Shown: positions 1 through 8,751 of the stretch, in pieces
Layout of the letters: each line of letters opens with the position of its first letter
Numbering within the stretch: position 1 is the stretch's first letter
Assembly: GCA_011109175.1 (NCBI GenBank)
Contig: RDEW01000024.1
Coordinates: forward strand, 640 to 64,639
Origin: Dicyema japonicum
Lineage: Eukaryota; Dicyemida; Rhombozoa; Dicyemidae
DNA: 64,000 nt
Direction: 5' to 3'
Program-made: the position numbers and the translations under genes
The notes under the pieces: generated by a model
The model's input: the letters and a program-made list of their open reading frames with translations, nothing else
Databases searched by the model: none
What the model was told of the DNA's origin: nothing

Positions 1-524
1 ATTAATATTGTTTTTGGTTATCACGATTGTTTTAAGTAAATCGTAAAAATTGAATTGTAAGGGTTCCGCGAGCACAAAGTTGGGAACCACTGCTTTATTG
101 TATAGCGAAATGGATTGAAGATACGCACATTCCTTTTGGAGTTTTGACAGCGAAATGTTGTCGTGGAGATCTGGGATATAGTAATACTTCTGTTGATTGA
201 AGGATGTTCCTACGCAAGTATGAATAGACTATCCCAATGTGGAACCACTAGACAATATATGGGCTCGCATTGTGCTGGCATAAGTAAATAAAAGTAATAG
301 AAGTTATGTGGAGAAAACGAAATGGTTGTTATACTCACCCATTCAGAGATCTTAGGCCATTGCTTTGTTTCGGCCTACTTCTGTTTGGATGAAACGGCCA
401 CTATCGTGATAATTTAAAAAAAGTGTAGATAAATTTTAAAATAGTGATATAAAAAATTAATTAATAAAATTTTATGTTTTCCACTAAAATTTATATTTAT
501 TCTTTTTTTATAAATAATCTAAAA

Positions 525-650
525 TTCGATGTTGAGACGCCTGGTTCCTTCGACGCCTGCGACGCTGGAATTCTTGAGTAGTCTAAAGAATCGATTTCTG
601 CACAGACAGGAGATCCCCTTGATCGCTGCTGCTATTTTATTTTAATAAAT
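525..650 (+). repeat. Dispersed repeat E, copy 1
   Basis: A block centred on GCGACGCTGGAATTCTTGAG recurs at 16120-16275 (plus) and, inverted, at 4960-5125. All three copies share the following GTCTAAAGAATC-type segment. This copy and the one at 5 kb also end in a TTTTATTTTAATAAA-like tail, which suggests the 3' end of a retroposon. I see no pol III boxes or convincing reading frame. Around it, 1-525 and 650-1950 hold no gene or repeat I recognise. Confidence 0.6.
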
Positions 651-1959
651 AATTGTTTTTAAAAATTGTGTTGTTCAAATATTGAATAATCGTTTATGCA
701 TATTAGATGCTCTTATTCATATATACTGGCGAACAGCTAATGCTATAAACAATACCAGAAGAAAAAATTTCTCAGATTAGAATTCCTTCCAAAGTAATTT
801 TAACAAATGGGGTTTTTTCCAATTTCAACATTTTCATGCAAAAAAGTGTTTGGTCTCTTCTTAACAGTTATGTCTTCAATAAAGTATCCTTTCTTCCGAT
901 TAACACTCAAAGAAAATGCACGGTAGTAGCATCATTTATGTTCCTCAAAACACAACTCTCTCGATTGAATCTTCGAAAATTAGACATTTTGCTTATTTCT
1001 TCAATCTAACTATCAAGTACAGTAAACTCTCCGAAATATGCCATTTTTGGTTCCAGACTTTTGCGGCAAATTTGGGAATTGGCAAATTTCATAATTTAAT
1101 TAATAATTTTATAATAGTTTCTGGGAAATTTATCATTGATGAAAATAGCTAAATTTAATTTTTTTCTTCTTAATCTATTGCATTTTTTCAGAATAATTTA
1201 TTGACATAACCGATTTTAATCGGATCGTGAATCACATTTACTAAAGGTGTGCTAGAACCCGATTTTTTAGAATTTGAAAACAATTTTTGAATTTAGGGGA
1301 TACATTTTCTCAGGTCAAAAAAATTATCTATAAGGAGCTATAAGGAGAAAATTGACTTCTCTGCCCTTAAAAGGTTATCGAAGTTATCATCCAGTTAATA
1401 AAAATAAATCCGGTCATCCACGCTCTTTTGGAACTGTAATGCGAAACAGAACACCGATAATCATATTTTTTTAAACATCTTGGCATTTTTGATTCTTCAA
1501 TCAATAAAGGCTTTAATTTATGATTTCCAGACATATTTGTGCATAACATCACAAATAATCTATTCTTGAAGTTTTTGTATTCTCAGAATGGAGTCTTGCA
1601 AATACTTCTGGATGGAATAAGCTTGTAAAAATCCCAGTTTCATCCAGGTTTTAAATCTGATCGTAGGTATATGACTGAAACTTCTTGAAATTCTTCGAGA
1701 AACCCTTTAATATCGACACTTTCTCGTGCACATTTACCCATGTAATTTCCTCATCCGAAATCCATGCCTTTTCTTAAATTTGGATAAAAATTCATAAGAG
1801 TTTTTGAAATAGTCAAGAAAAAGTTGCTCAGCGAAGAATTCTGTTTACTGGATATTACATCGTTCAGCAATGCACCTTAAAATTTAAAAACATTAAGAAT
1901 ACCTTTTGATTCCATCGAGTCCACCCACTCAATCTTTTCATCAAGTTGCGGAAACTTTA

Positions 1960-2250
1960 ACTTGTTTTTGTTGAGAATTTTAGTTTGAATTGTTCAAAAT
2001 TGACTCAAAAGATAGCGTTAACTGTCCCGGCAAATTGACGTAAACAAAAAGGAAAATTTATTGGCAATTCTTTAGCATGATAATAAGTTGTCGTCCTTAT
2101 ATCGCAATATTTGCACTTTGTGTTCGATAGTGAGTCTTGTATATCTAGTGAGTCTACCACTAGAATCACGGGGTATGCTATCAATAATGTTTTATTGTAT
2201 TAATTTAGTAATTTTTTTAAAAACTGTAAAAAAAATCTGGAAAATTTCGT
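1960..2250 (-). repeat. Dispersed repeat D, copy 1 (inverted relative to 34.5 kb)
   Basis: The reverse complement matches 34450-34690 over more than 200 bp. Shared blocks include GTGATTCTAGTGGT, AAGTGCAAATAT and GAGTCAATTTTG. No coding frame spans the matches and the ends lack clear terminal repeats, so the class is unknown. A non-autonomous element is possible. Confidence 0.55.
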
Positions 2251-2309
2251 AATTGGTCATCGTTGACATCAAATCCTAACAAAGATCTAATCATCGTCGT
2301 TAGAAAAGA

Positions 2310-2420
2310 TCTCCACAACGGCCGTAGTGGTTAGTTCTCTAACCGATTTCACTTTGATTTAATATTCGCACGTGGCTCTTTTTGTGCCAACCTGGGTTGT
2401 GAAATGCCTTTTTACAAAAG
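2310..2420 (+). repeat. Possible decayed tRNA-derived SINE
   Basis: GCCGTAGTGGTTAG resembles the A-box part of the SINE at 4305, and GGGTTGTGAAATGCC downstream could be a worn B box. Spacing is longer than usual and both boxes have mismatches. From 2420 to about 3480 I see nothing else recognisable. Confidence 0.2.
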
Positions 2421-3487
2421 ATATCCAAGCTAAATGCAGAATTGAATCAGAGCAGTTCCAGGCGTCTTTCCACTAATGACGTACAAGTTTAAATTTAAAT
2501 CAGGACATTGGTAGCAAAACAGAAACGAGGACATTAGTAACAAGTTATACTCAAGGCCTTAAAGGACAAAGGAATTGTCACAAACGATAGCCATAAACAG
2601 AAGTTGTGAAACCTACACGTACTGTGAGTCGTGGTACGATAGAATTCCTGATTTTTGTGACGACTAATCTAGATGCTTTTTCCAAAAGTCAGATTAGATT
2701 TTGAATCCCCCATACAAATGAAGAAATATTCATATCTATAAAGATTAGCACTGTATTCAAGGACAAAAATATTTCATCCTCAAAAAACTTTATTCTGTAT
2801 TATTTTCACTGAGTGCTGTTTGTGAATAAAAATTCTAGAATTTTTTAAGATCACAAAATATAGGTCTTAGTTATAAATGAAAATGTGTTTAGCTAAGTTA
2901 TCCCAGACAAGAAAATAAAAAACCATGAGAAAAGAAAATAGAGTAGTTAAATAACACAGGCCTAACGAACTTGTAGGAGAACAGCGGTTATTTAGTAGAA
3001 TGCGACTAATGCCGTTTGCTTCAACTGATCGATCAACTATAGTGTGGTGGACGAACTTGAAAGATGTTCAAGACATTCAAATAGAGAAGAGGATACACTT
3101 CCATAAACAGTTTACGTACGTATGTTTCTTCAGTAGAGTGATGTCCAGACCGTGGGGGAATCAAATATAATAATTATTAATTAATTTAAAAAATATATTA
3201 TCGTCTTAAAAAATAAATTTATTTTAACCTATAAATGTCTTTATATTTTTGTGGATTATTAATCATTTTGATAAAACAAATAATTCAAAAGCAAGTCGTA
3301 TTTACTGATCATGGTTAGTATTGATTATTAATTGAACGTAGCAAATATGTGCTTCCTACCATATGTAAAAACTATTAAAATATTGGGTGGAGGAGATGTA
3401 CATCATGGAGGAAGATCAATTTTACGCGCAGATATAAATGTAGCTTATAAGAGGGAAATAAAGTTGTTAATTATTTTTCAATATTAG

Positions 3488-4120
3488 AAAATTCAATTTA
3501 AATTTCCGGATACTTCCAAATTATATAGGGTTTCCTTACAAAATAAAATTGTTCTATACTTAGTGTCGTCACATATTAATATTTATTTTACGTTTCCCCT
3601 AATATCTGATGGAAGACATTACCTTGACAAGATTGAACTTTCTATTTGTGATATAATCATTCATTTTTAGATGATTCTGATAATTATACGATTATTCTTG
3701 ATCAGCAATTGATTCCAAATAGATGGTATTATATTTGTCAAACTATTTTCAAACAATTTTCTCCTGATGTTTTTCTCAGTATTTCATGCTTAATGTTCCA
3801 AATATTCAAACATAACAATATTCCGCAATTTACAGGATTTGGTTATTCACTCATATATTTTAGGCAAACTCTGCGTCAATTTAACAGTCTTGAATAAGAC
3901 TCATCCAACTGTCTTGAAAAAGACTCCTCGAACAGTTTTGAAAAAGTCTCCTCTAACTGTCTTGAATAAGACATTTCACAATGATCTAAAATTCAAAATA
4001 ATCGGAGCTGTTGTTTCAATAACTGTTGTCATGGTAATATTCACTGCTTTTTATTATTTTGACAAGAGGGGAAGACGTTACGAATTTCGTAGTTTAATAA
4101 TAATAGTTAGTAACAATTAA
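3488..4120 (+). CDS. Predicted single-pass membrane protein, C-terminal exons with tandem octapeptides
   Basis: Three exons (3488-3647, 3671-3841, 3864-4120) join in frame across two GT-AG introns of 23 and 22 nt. The first two exons encode about 110 residues resembling a beta-sandwich extracellular domain (DGRHYLDKIEL, then NRWYYICQT). Exon three begins GKLCVN, like the end of an EGF module. Four tandem 24-bp repeats follow, giving an eight-residue unit of form TVLxKTxx with NKT glycosylation sequons. A hydrophobic segment (IIGAVVSITVVMVIFTAFYYF, given here in two parts: IIGAVVSITVV and MVIFTAFYYF) and basic KRGRR make a plausible transmembrane and stop-transfer region with a short cytoplasmic tail. 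Upstream exons are not resolved. No homologue is recognised; a surface receptor or adhesion protein is an inference. Confidence 0.5.
3866..3970 (+). repeat. Tandem 24-bp coding repeat (about four units)
   Basis: Units of the form AACTGTCTTGAAAAAGACTC plus four bases repeat with few changes and keep the frame, giving TVLNKTHP, TVLKKTPR, TVLKKSPL and TVLNKTFH. They form the juxtamembrane stalk of the predicted membrane protein. Frame-preserving units argue that the region was recently under coding constraint. Confidence 0.75.
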
Positions 4121-4205
4121 TTATTAATATTAGCTATGAAATGGATTTTTCTTTCCAACTTTGTATTTTGTCGCTATTATATTTGTCTGACCTTAGTCCA
4201 GGTTC
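4111..4205 (+). repeat. 95-bp repeat, copy 1
   Basis: This segment, from TAACAATTAATTATTAAT to CAGGTTC, recurs at 6214-6307 with small differences. Copy 1 lies just upstream of a tRNA-derived SINE, copy 2 just downstream of one. It overlaps the last codons of the membrane-protein frame, so its right-hand part may be a SINE tail or flanking duplication. Confidence 0.6.
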
Positions 4206-4304
4206 ATAGTGGTTAGGGAATCATATAACAATTGTGCTGGGTTCTATTATGTCGCTAGCGCTTGTATTTTGTCTGTTTTTAGTAATTTTTAAACTATCAA
4301 CATA

Positions 4305-4503
4305 CACGGGTGGCATAGTGGTTAGGTGTCGGGCTAAAGTGGCTTAGGTTACGAGTTCGATTCTCACTGCTGTTCACCTGGTGGAAGGTTCCACGCATCT
4401 ACGATGCTAAAAGGGATTGACGAGTGACGCCGTCATCAGTAGATACTCATCACTGGATTGTCTAGAAAGGACCCACACACAAGATTGACCTAAATAATAA
4501 ATT
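4305..4503 (+). repeat. tRNA-derived SINE
   Basis: TGGCATAGTGG at 4311-4321 fits the pol III A box and G(T)TCGATTC at 4355-4363 the B box, 34 nt apart as in tRNA genes. The body contains TTGACGAGTGACGCCGTCATC, also seen at 6160-6185, inverted at 60222-60262 and in worn form near 42.1 and 49.0 kb. It ends in an AT-rich tail near 4500. No acceptor-stem pairing is kept, so it is a SINE, not a tRNA. Confidence 0.75.
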
Positions 4504-4959
4504 TTTATTGCTGCTATTTGAGATACTGGATTGGATGGCATAAACAACTCGATCACTTGATTAAGTAGGATAGAGGTTAGTGATGTTGTTCGAATCGCGA
4601 TTACCTGTAGGGTTCGTAATTCACCTGAATGATTTCATTCTTCCTTTTTAAAATTCTGAAAGATACTATGCGATCTCTATGTCTTAGAAGACTCCAAATA
4701 TGAGAGAATGGACTAATCCCCCATTTTCCACATTAAGTTGATAACATTCAAATTTCATCTTATTTTTCTAGTGAATGTTTATTTATTTACCCTCAATCTC
4801 TTCAAATGATAAAAATTGCTAATTGGAAAATATCAGCCAAAGGTGAACTTAGAGGTCGAATGCGAGGCTGGGAAAGGTAGATTAAAAAGTCGTCGTATGA
4901 CCAATACAAAAAAACTTTATTAAAATAAAATAAAGGAAAAGTCGGTCAAAAGTCAAACA

Positions 4960-5125
4960 GCGGCCTGACTTTGTGGCTATTCCCTCTTAAGATGGTGAGC
5001 GTGATTCCTTCAAATAGTTAGCAGCGCATACGAGGATCTATACTCATGTAGAAATCCGATTCCTTAGACGACTCAGGAATTCCAGCGTCGCGGCTCAAGG
5101 GAACCAGAACAAAATGTATTGGGTT
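4960..5125 (-). repeat. Dispersed repeat E, copy 2
   Basis: The reverse complement shares GCGACGCTGGAATTC and the following segment with the copies at 525 and 16120. It shares a second block (GAGGGAATAG, then GTCAGGC) with the 16-kb copy. The tail reads TTTATTTTATTTTAATAAAG on the minus strand. From 5130 to 5600 nothing else is recognised. Confidence 0.6.
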
Positions 5126-5617
5126 TCTCGACCTTTAGCGTCACTAAATTTTTAAGGGTAAAAACAAACTTTTTTTTTAATTTTCTAATTTTCAACATCT
5201 CCTCTGAGAACATATAGTTTTTCACGTGCTGAATAAATTTTCCAATTGGACAGAGAAATGACTGAAGGGGTAATGGAACAGATTATCGTAAAATGATGAT
5301 TACATGCAACATCAAGATGCCGAGTTTTCAGTTCCCTTTTTATAACAAAGGTTTTAAAGATTCCTGAAAAATAGTAATTAATCCAATAACTGACATTAGT
5401 CATTTGTGCAATTTCTGGTTTTGGTGTCCCCTACAGGATATAATAGAAGATCTTGTAATATCTTTTCTTGTCTTTTGGATACTAAAATCAGACCTCATTA
5501 TGAGTTTTAAGATATTCTTTAATCCGAAAATATATTTACCTTATCCCAATGTTATGATTAGAAAGTTACGTTATTGGTCGGGAATCCCTATATTTTAATT
5601 GTTTAATGATCATGAGG

Positions 5618-6043
5618 AATCGTATTCCTTAACACTTCTCCGTTTCACTCTGGGGTCTTTTAATTGTCGAGGATTTACAACCTTACAAAAAACACCAACT
5701 GACATGCGATCTAACAAAATACGACGTTCTCTGTCCTGTCTACAAAAGACAAATACGACCGTACAATTTACAGAACTGTTTAGAAAATTCCATTTTTTAC
5801 CCTCTCATCGGCATGTCGACATTATGGTCTCAGATTTGCAGTCCACCAGGACCTAATTCACTTTGTTAAAAGAGTGTGGGCAGCATCTAACATTATAATG
5901 GAACTGGCAGACTACCTAGACTATCTAAGAGAACTAGCACGCAACAGAGGATCATGGTCGAGGCTGACAGAGAGGATGATTAGGAATACGGCACAAGGGA
6001 AACTTAACTAATTTTATGTTTTCTCGGAAGTGCTTTTTAATAA
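5618..6043 (+). mobile_element. Internally deleted RTE-like retroposon, copy 1, with 14-bp target-site duplication
   Basis: TAATGATCATGAGG flanks the element at 5604-5617 and 6044-6057. The left part encodes a decayed endonuclease start (LGSFNCRG, then DLTKYDV and a worn QETK-like motif, in shifting frames). The right part encodes the far C-terminus seen in several other copies (YLDYLRELARNRGSW, then LTERMIRNTA) and a 3' end of TTTTTAATAATAAT. The whole middle, including the RT, is missing. Copy 2 at 18071 has nearly the same structure, so this deleted form itself seems to have spread. It would need proteins supplied in trans. Confidence 0.7.
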
Positions 6044-6051
6044 TAATGATC

Positions 6052-6212
6052 ATGAGGTGGTACACGTAACAAGTCCTTGAAAGAGGCCTGATGGGCGCTA
6101 GTTTAAATCTAGCTGCTGTGCACTACGGTTTAAGGTTCCACACATCTACGATGTTTTTGTCTTGACGAGTGACGCCGTCATCAATGAAATATTTCACTGC
6201 GGTACCAAAACG
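6052..6212 (+). repeat. tRNA-derived SINE, worn copy
   Basis: GAGGTGGTACACGTAACAAG, CACATCTACGATG and TTGACGAGTGACGCCGTCATC match the SINE at 4305 in order. The B-box position reads TAGTTTAAATCTAGC, a degraded form. It abuts the target-site duplication of the preceding element and is followed by the 95-bp repeat at 6214-6307. Confidence 0.6.
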
Positions 6213-6213
6213 C

Positions 6214-6307
6214 TAACAATTAATTATTAATTATTAGCTATAATATAGATTTCTTTTTAACTTTGTATATCGTTGCTATTTTTTTTGTCTGACTTAGTTC
6301 AGGTTCT
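6214..6307 (+). repeat. 95-bp repeat, copy 2, ending at the N
   Basis: Matches 4111-4205 and ends with CAGGTTCT just before the single undetermined base at 6308. The next base starts UTP20-like coding sequence. The exact coincidence of repeat end, N and coding start suggests either an assembly join inside a repeat or a real insertion breakpoint. Confidence 0.6.
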
Positions 6308-6308
6308 N

Positions 6309-8168
6309 GCTGTTTTGCCTAATAAAGGCTTATTCGAAGGGTACGAGCTCTGTGTCAAATAAGAGTCCGGTAATCTCGTGTTTCAAGGTTTTTTAAATTT
6401 TATATCCAAGTCCATTACTGTTTTGATTGGCTACATTTATGTGAAGGATGCCGAGGATACTCCTGATCTACAAGTCGAGGTGCTCCTCAAATACGCTGGG
6501 AGAGACATTTCAGACGAACATAAACAGGCGGCAGCATTTGGCCCGATCAAAGTATAGTCTGATGATGTAGTTTATAGAAAATAATTGAAGTGTGTCCAAC
6601 TTTAAAGGAGTTGAAGACAGTGATGAATTCAGTTGAGGAGAGATGTGTAGTTGCTGCATTTGATCATATTTCAGTGCAGAGTAGAGCTGTATGGGGTGTG
6701 ATTATTTGGTAGACAATTCATGTGTACATCAACAAGCACAAGAATATGAGAGGAGGTCTTAAAGTGATAGGACAGATTATTAAACGGTTTATTCAGCGAT
6801 TACTAGACCCATTGATATCAGAACGGGGGAAGATATCCATCATAGAACTGATGACCTTGATTGTATCCGATGATCTTTTGAAGGTTGTTTAATCAAAGAT
6901 ATTGTAGTCGCTCATGGATAAATACGCTTCAATGTTGTTTGTGACCATGTCGTCCTTTTCCCATAACGATCCCGCAGAGAAGGTGAGGGAGTTGTCGTAT
7001 CTGTTCATATCAGTGTTGATCCAATAGGTAAGCTGTGTGTAGCATTGCAGGTGGACGATAAAATGTGAAATGAGCTTTTGGGACACGTGAAATACTGGTT
7101 TAAGGGAGATCAGAATGGTGTCGTTGAACTGGCTCTTAAAATCTATGTCCTTTTCTTTCCAATGAAGGAAGACTGACGGAAACGGGGGTTACAAGCTTTT
7201 AAGGATATTGATGACCATGTGATTCAGATTGTGGGGGTTACTCGGAGTTTTATTCTGACAGTTTTCTGTTCTCTATGTTTGGCTATTTGCTGAATCTCGG
7301 AAAATACTTGAAAAGTGTGTCTCCCAGTGACTGTCATGTGCTTACATGGAACAATTGTGGAGTTTTATTTGTAGAGTTTTCTGTCCCCCATTTGTCCTAC
7401 CCTCACTCTTGGATACGGCAAATTTGTAGCAAGCTCATATTATCGATTCTGTCATGTGCTGAATCTTTGAGTTTATCGATGGTATCTTTGGAAACGATTG
7501 AGATTCTGTTGAGGGGTTGAGCTTGTGGTATCATTATTCGACACGTGTGATATGACTGAGGACTTGGCTAGCAATGTATTGACTGTTGTGATTACTAGAT
7601 AACACGTGTTCTTCGTTTTATATGCAAGATCGGGATATCTTTGGGGGATCCTCGTGACATTGTCTTCAAGATGTTGGATTTGTTGAAGAAGGCTGTTGTG
7701 AATTCACTTGAGAGCAAATTTGTGTTGGTTAGTGATATTTGGTTATTGTGGCAGAGAAGGGCTGTGTTTACGCTGCTGGGGGAGCTTTCTGTAGACTTGG
7801 GTGAGTCTAAGAACTTTGATGTGCTGTTTTCCACGATTATGAAGATTCTGTGTAGAAAAATGAACGACAAGTCGTCAGGTAACTATTTGGGTGATTTTTA
7901 GATTTTGAGACACAGCACGAAAATATTCGGTGATGTCCAGACCAGCCTGGTAGTGGACTATTTTAATCGAATGTTTGGAGAGGCTAATAAAGAAGTGGTA
8001 GAGAAGAAGCATATTGAACGAAAAGAGAGAATATTGTCGAAATATAATAATCTAGTTTTGTCTAATGAAAGGAAACTGAATCAAAGAATTCAATATAATT
8101 ATGCTAAGAAACGAAAATATGTCAAAAATAAGCTGGGTGAGGCGATTTCATTGCCTAAGAGACTGTAA
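6309..8168 (+). pseudogene. UTP20: UTP20-like (DRIM) U3 snoRNP component, C-terminal part, tiny introns, partly decayed
   Basis: UTP20 is a large HEAT-repeat protein of the small-subunit processome in the nucleolus. From 6310 the frame LFCLIKAYSKG...VISCFK-SITVLI...LLKYAGRDI...AFGPIK-KIIE...VQSRA-TIHVYI follows the UTP20 order closely. It becomes continuous only after removing GT-AG introns of 23, 26, 24 and 24 nt (6388-6410, 6552-6577, 6689-6712, 6884-6907). Later blocks also fit: KYASMLFVTMSSF, SYPHSWIRQICSKLI, RRAVFTLLGELSVDLG, and a basic tail ending near 8168. After about 7025 there are in-frame TAG and TGA codons and at least one frame change, so this part is a pseudogene or has sequence errors. 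The gene starts abruptly at the N; its upstream two thirds are absent. Confidence 0.75.
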
Positions 8169-8170
8169 AA

Positions 8171-8506
8171 TTGATTTTGAATAAATTTATTTTTACGTTT
8201 AAAAAATTTAATTTGCGTCACCATCACTGGTTGGCGCCTCTAATTAGTCGATTGGTTGACACTTCTTTAATAATGTCAATCAATGTCCTAATCTTACTCT
8301 CTGTATTCTACCACATTTATAATTTGAAAATTTCAACGTCAGAGGACTCGCTTCGAACACTAAAAAGGAAATCTTATCATGGGTTTCTCCATGAACTGCG
8401 GAGACGTGAGAGGAGGAAACTGGAGGAACTGATAGCGAAGAGCACGGCACAAGCGGAACCCTATGTATTCAACTGCTTATTGGTTAGCGGGAGAGCATCT
8501 AACTAA
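8171..8506 (+). other. Open frame of unknown origin after the UTP20 remnant
   Basis: An open stretch of about 110 codons has a hydrophobic start and then a basic helical part (TLKRKSYHGFLHELRRRERR). It has no recognisable family and no good start context. It could be a retroelement C-terminus or chance. From 8507 to 8677 is AT-rich DNA with no other feature. Confidence 0.15.
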
Positions 8507-8663
8507 CTAAAGGTCGTTGACACAATCACCTAAAGATGCGGCAAACATGGTGGAGTATGGGAAAATCCAGAAATATAAATCCCTTAAAGTAACTTAGTAA
8601 AATAACTTTAAATGTTTTTAAAATAAACGTGTTTTATTGTTAAAAAATAAGCTGATAAACTGC

Positions 8664-8677
8664 ATCTATCTAATGCA
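8664..8677 (+). repeat. 14-bp target-site duplication, left copy (LINE 1)
   Basis: ATCTATCTAATGCA occurs here and again at 11652-11665, exactly flanking the retrotransposon. An exact 14-bp match at both ends defines the insertion as 8678-11651, about 2974 bp. Confidence 0.9.
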
Positions 8678-8690
8678 GGAATTTTCTCGT

Positions 8691-8751
8691 GGCGTCATGT
8701 GGTTCACCTTTTGTGGTGGCGCTCAGTGTAATAATACACCAAAAAGAACCA
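8691..8751 (+). ncRNA. HDV-ribozyme-like nested pseudoknot at the 5' end of LINE 1 (predicted)
   Basis: Five helices fit the order of HDV-type ribozymes. P1 is GGCGTC (8691-8696) with GGCGCT (8718-8723), with a G-U pair at the outer end. P2 is TGGTTC (8700-8705) with GAACCA (8746-8751). P3 is ACC with GGT around a 6-nt loop. P4 is GTGTA with TACAC around ATAA. The joining strand after P4 is CAAAAA, consistent with a catalytic C followed by purines. A possible P1.1 is TG in the P3 loop with CA before P4. The start codon ATG lies in the P1-P2 joint. The same architecture occurs in LINE 2 and in the SINEs with compensatory changes. Cleavage is untested, and the element extends 13 nt upstream of P1. 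Confidence 0.55.
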
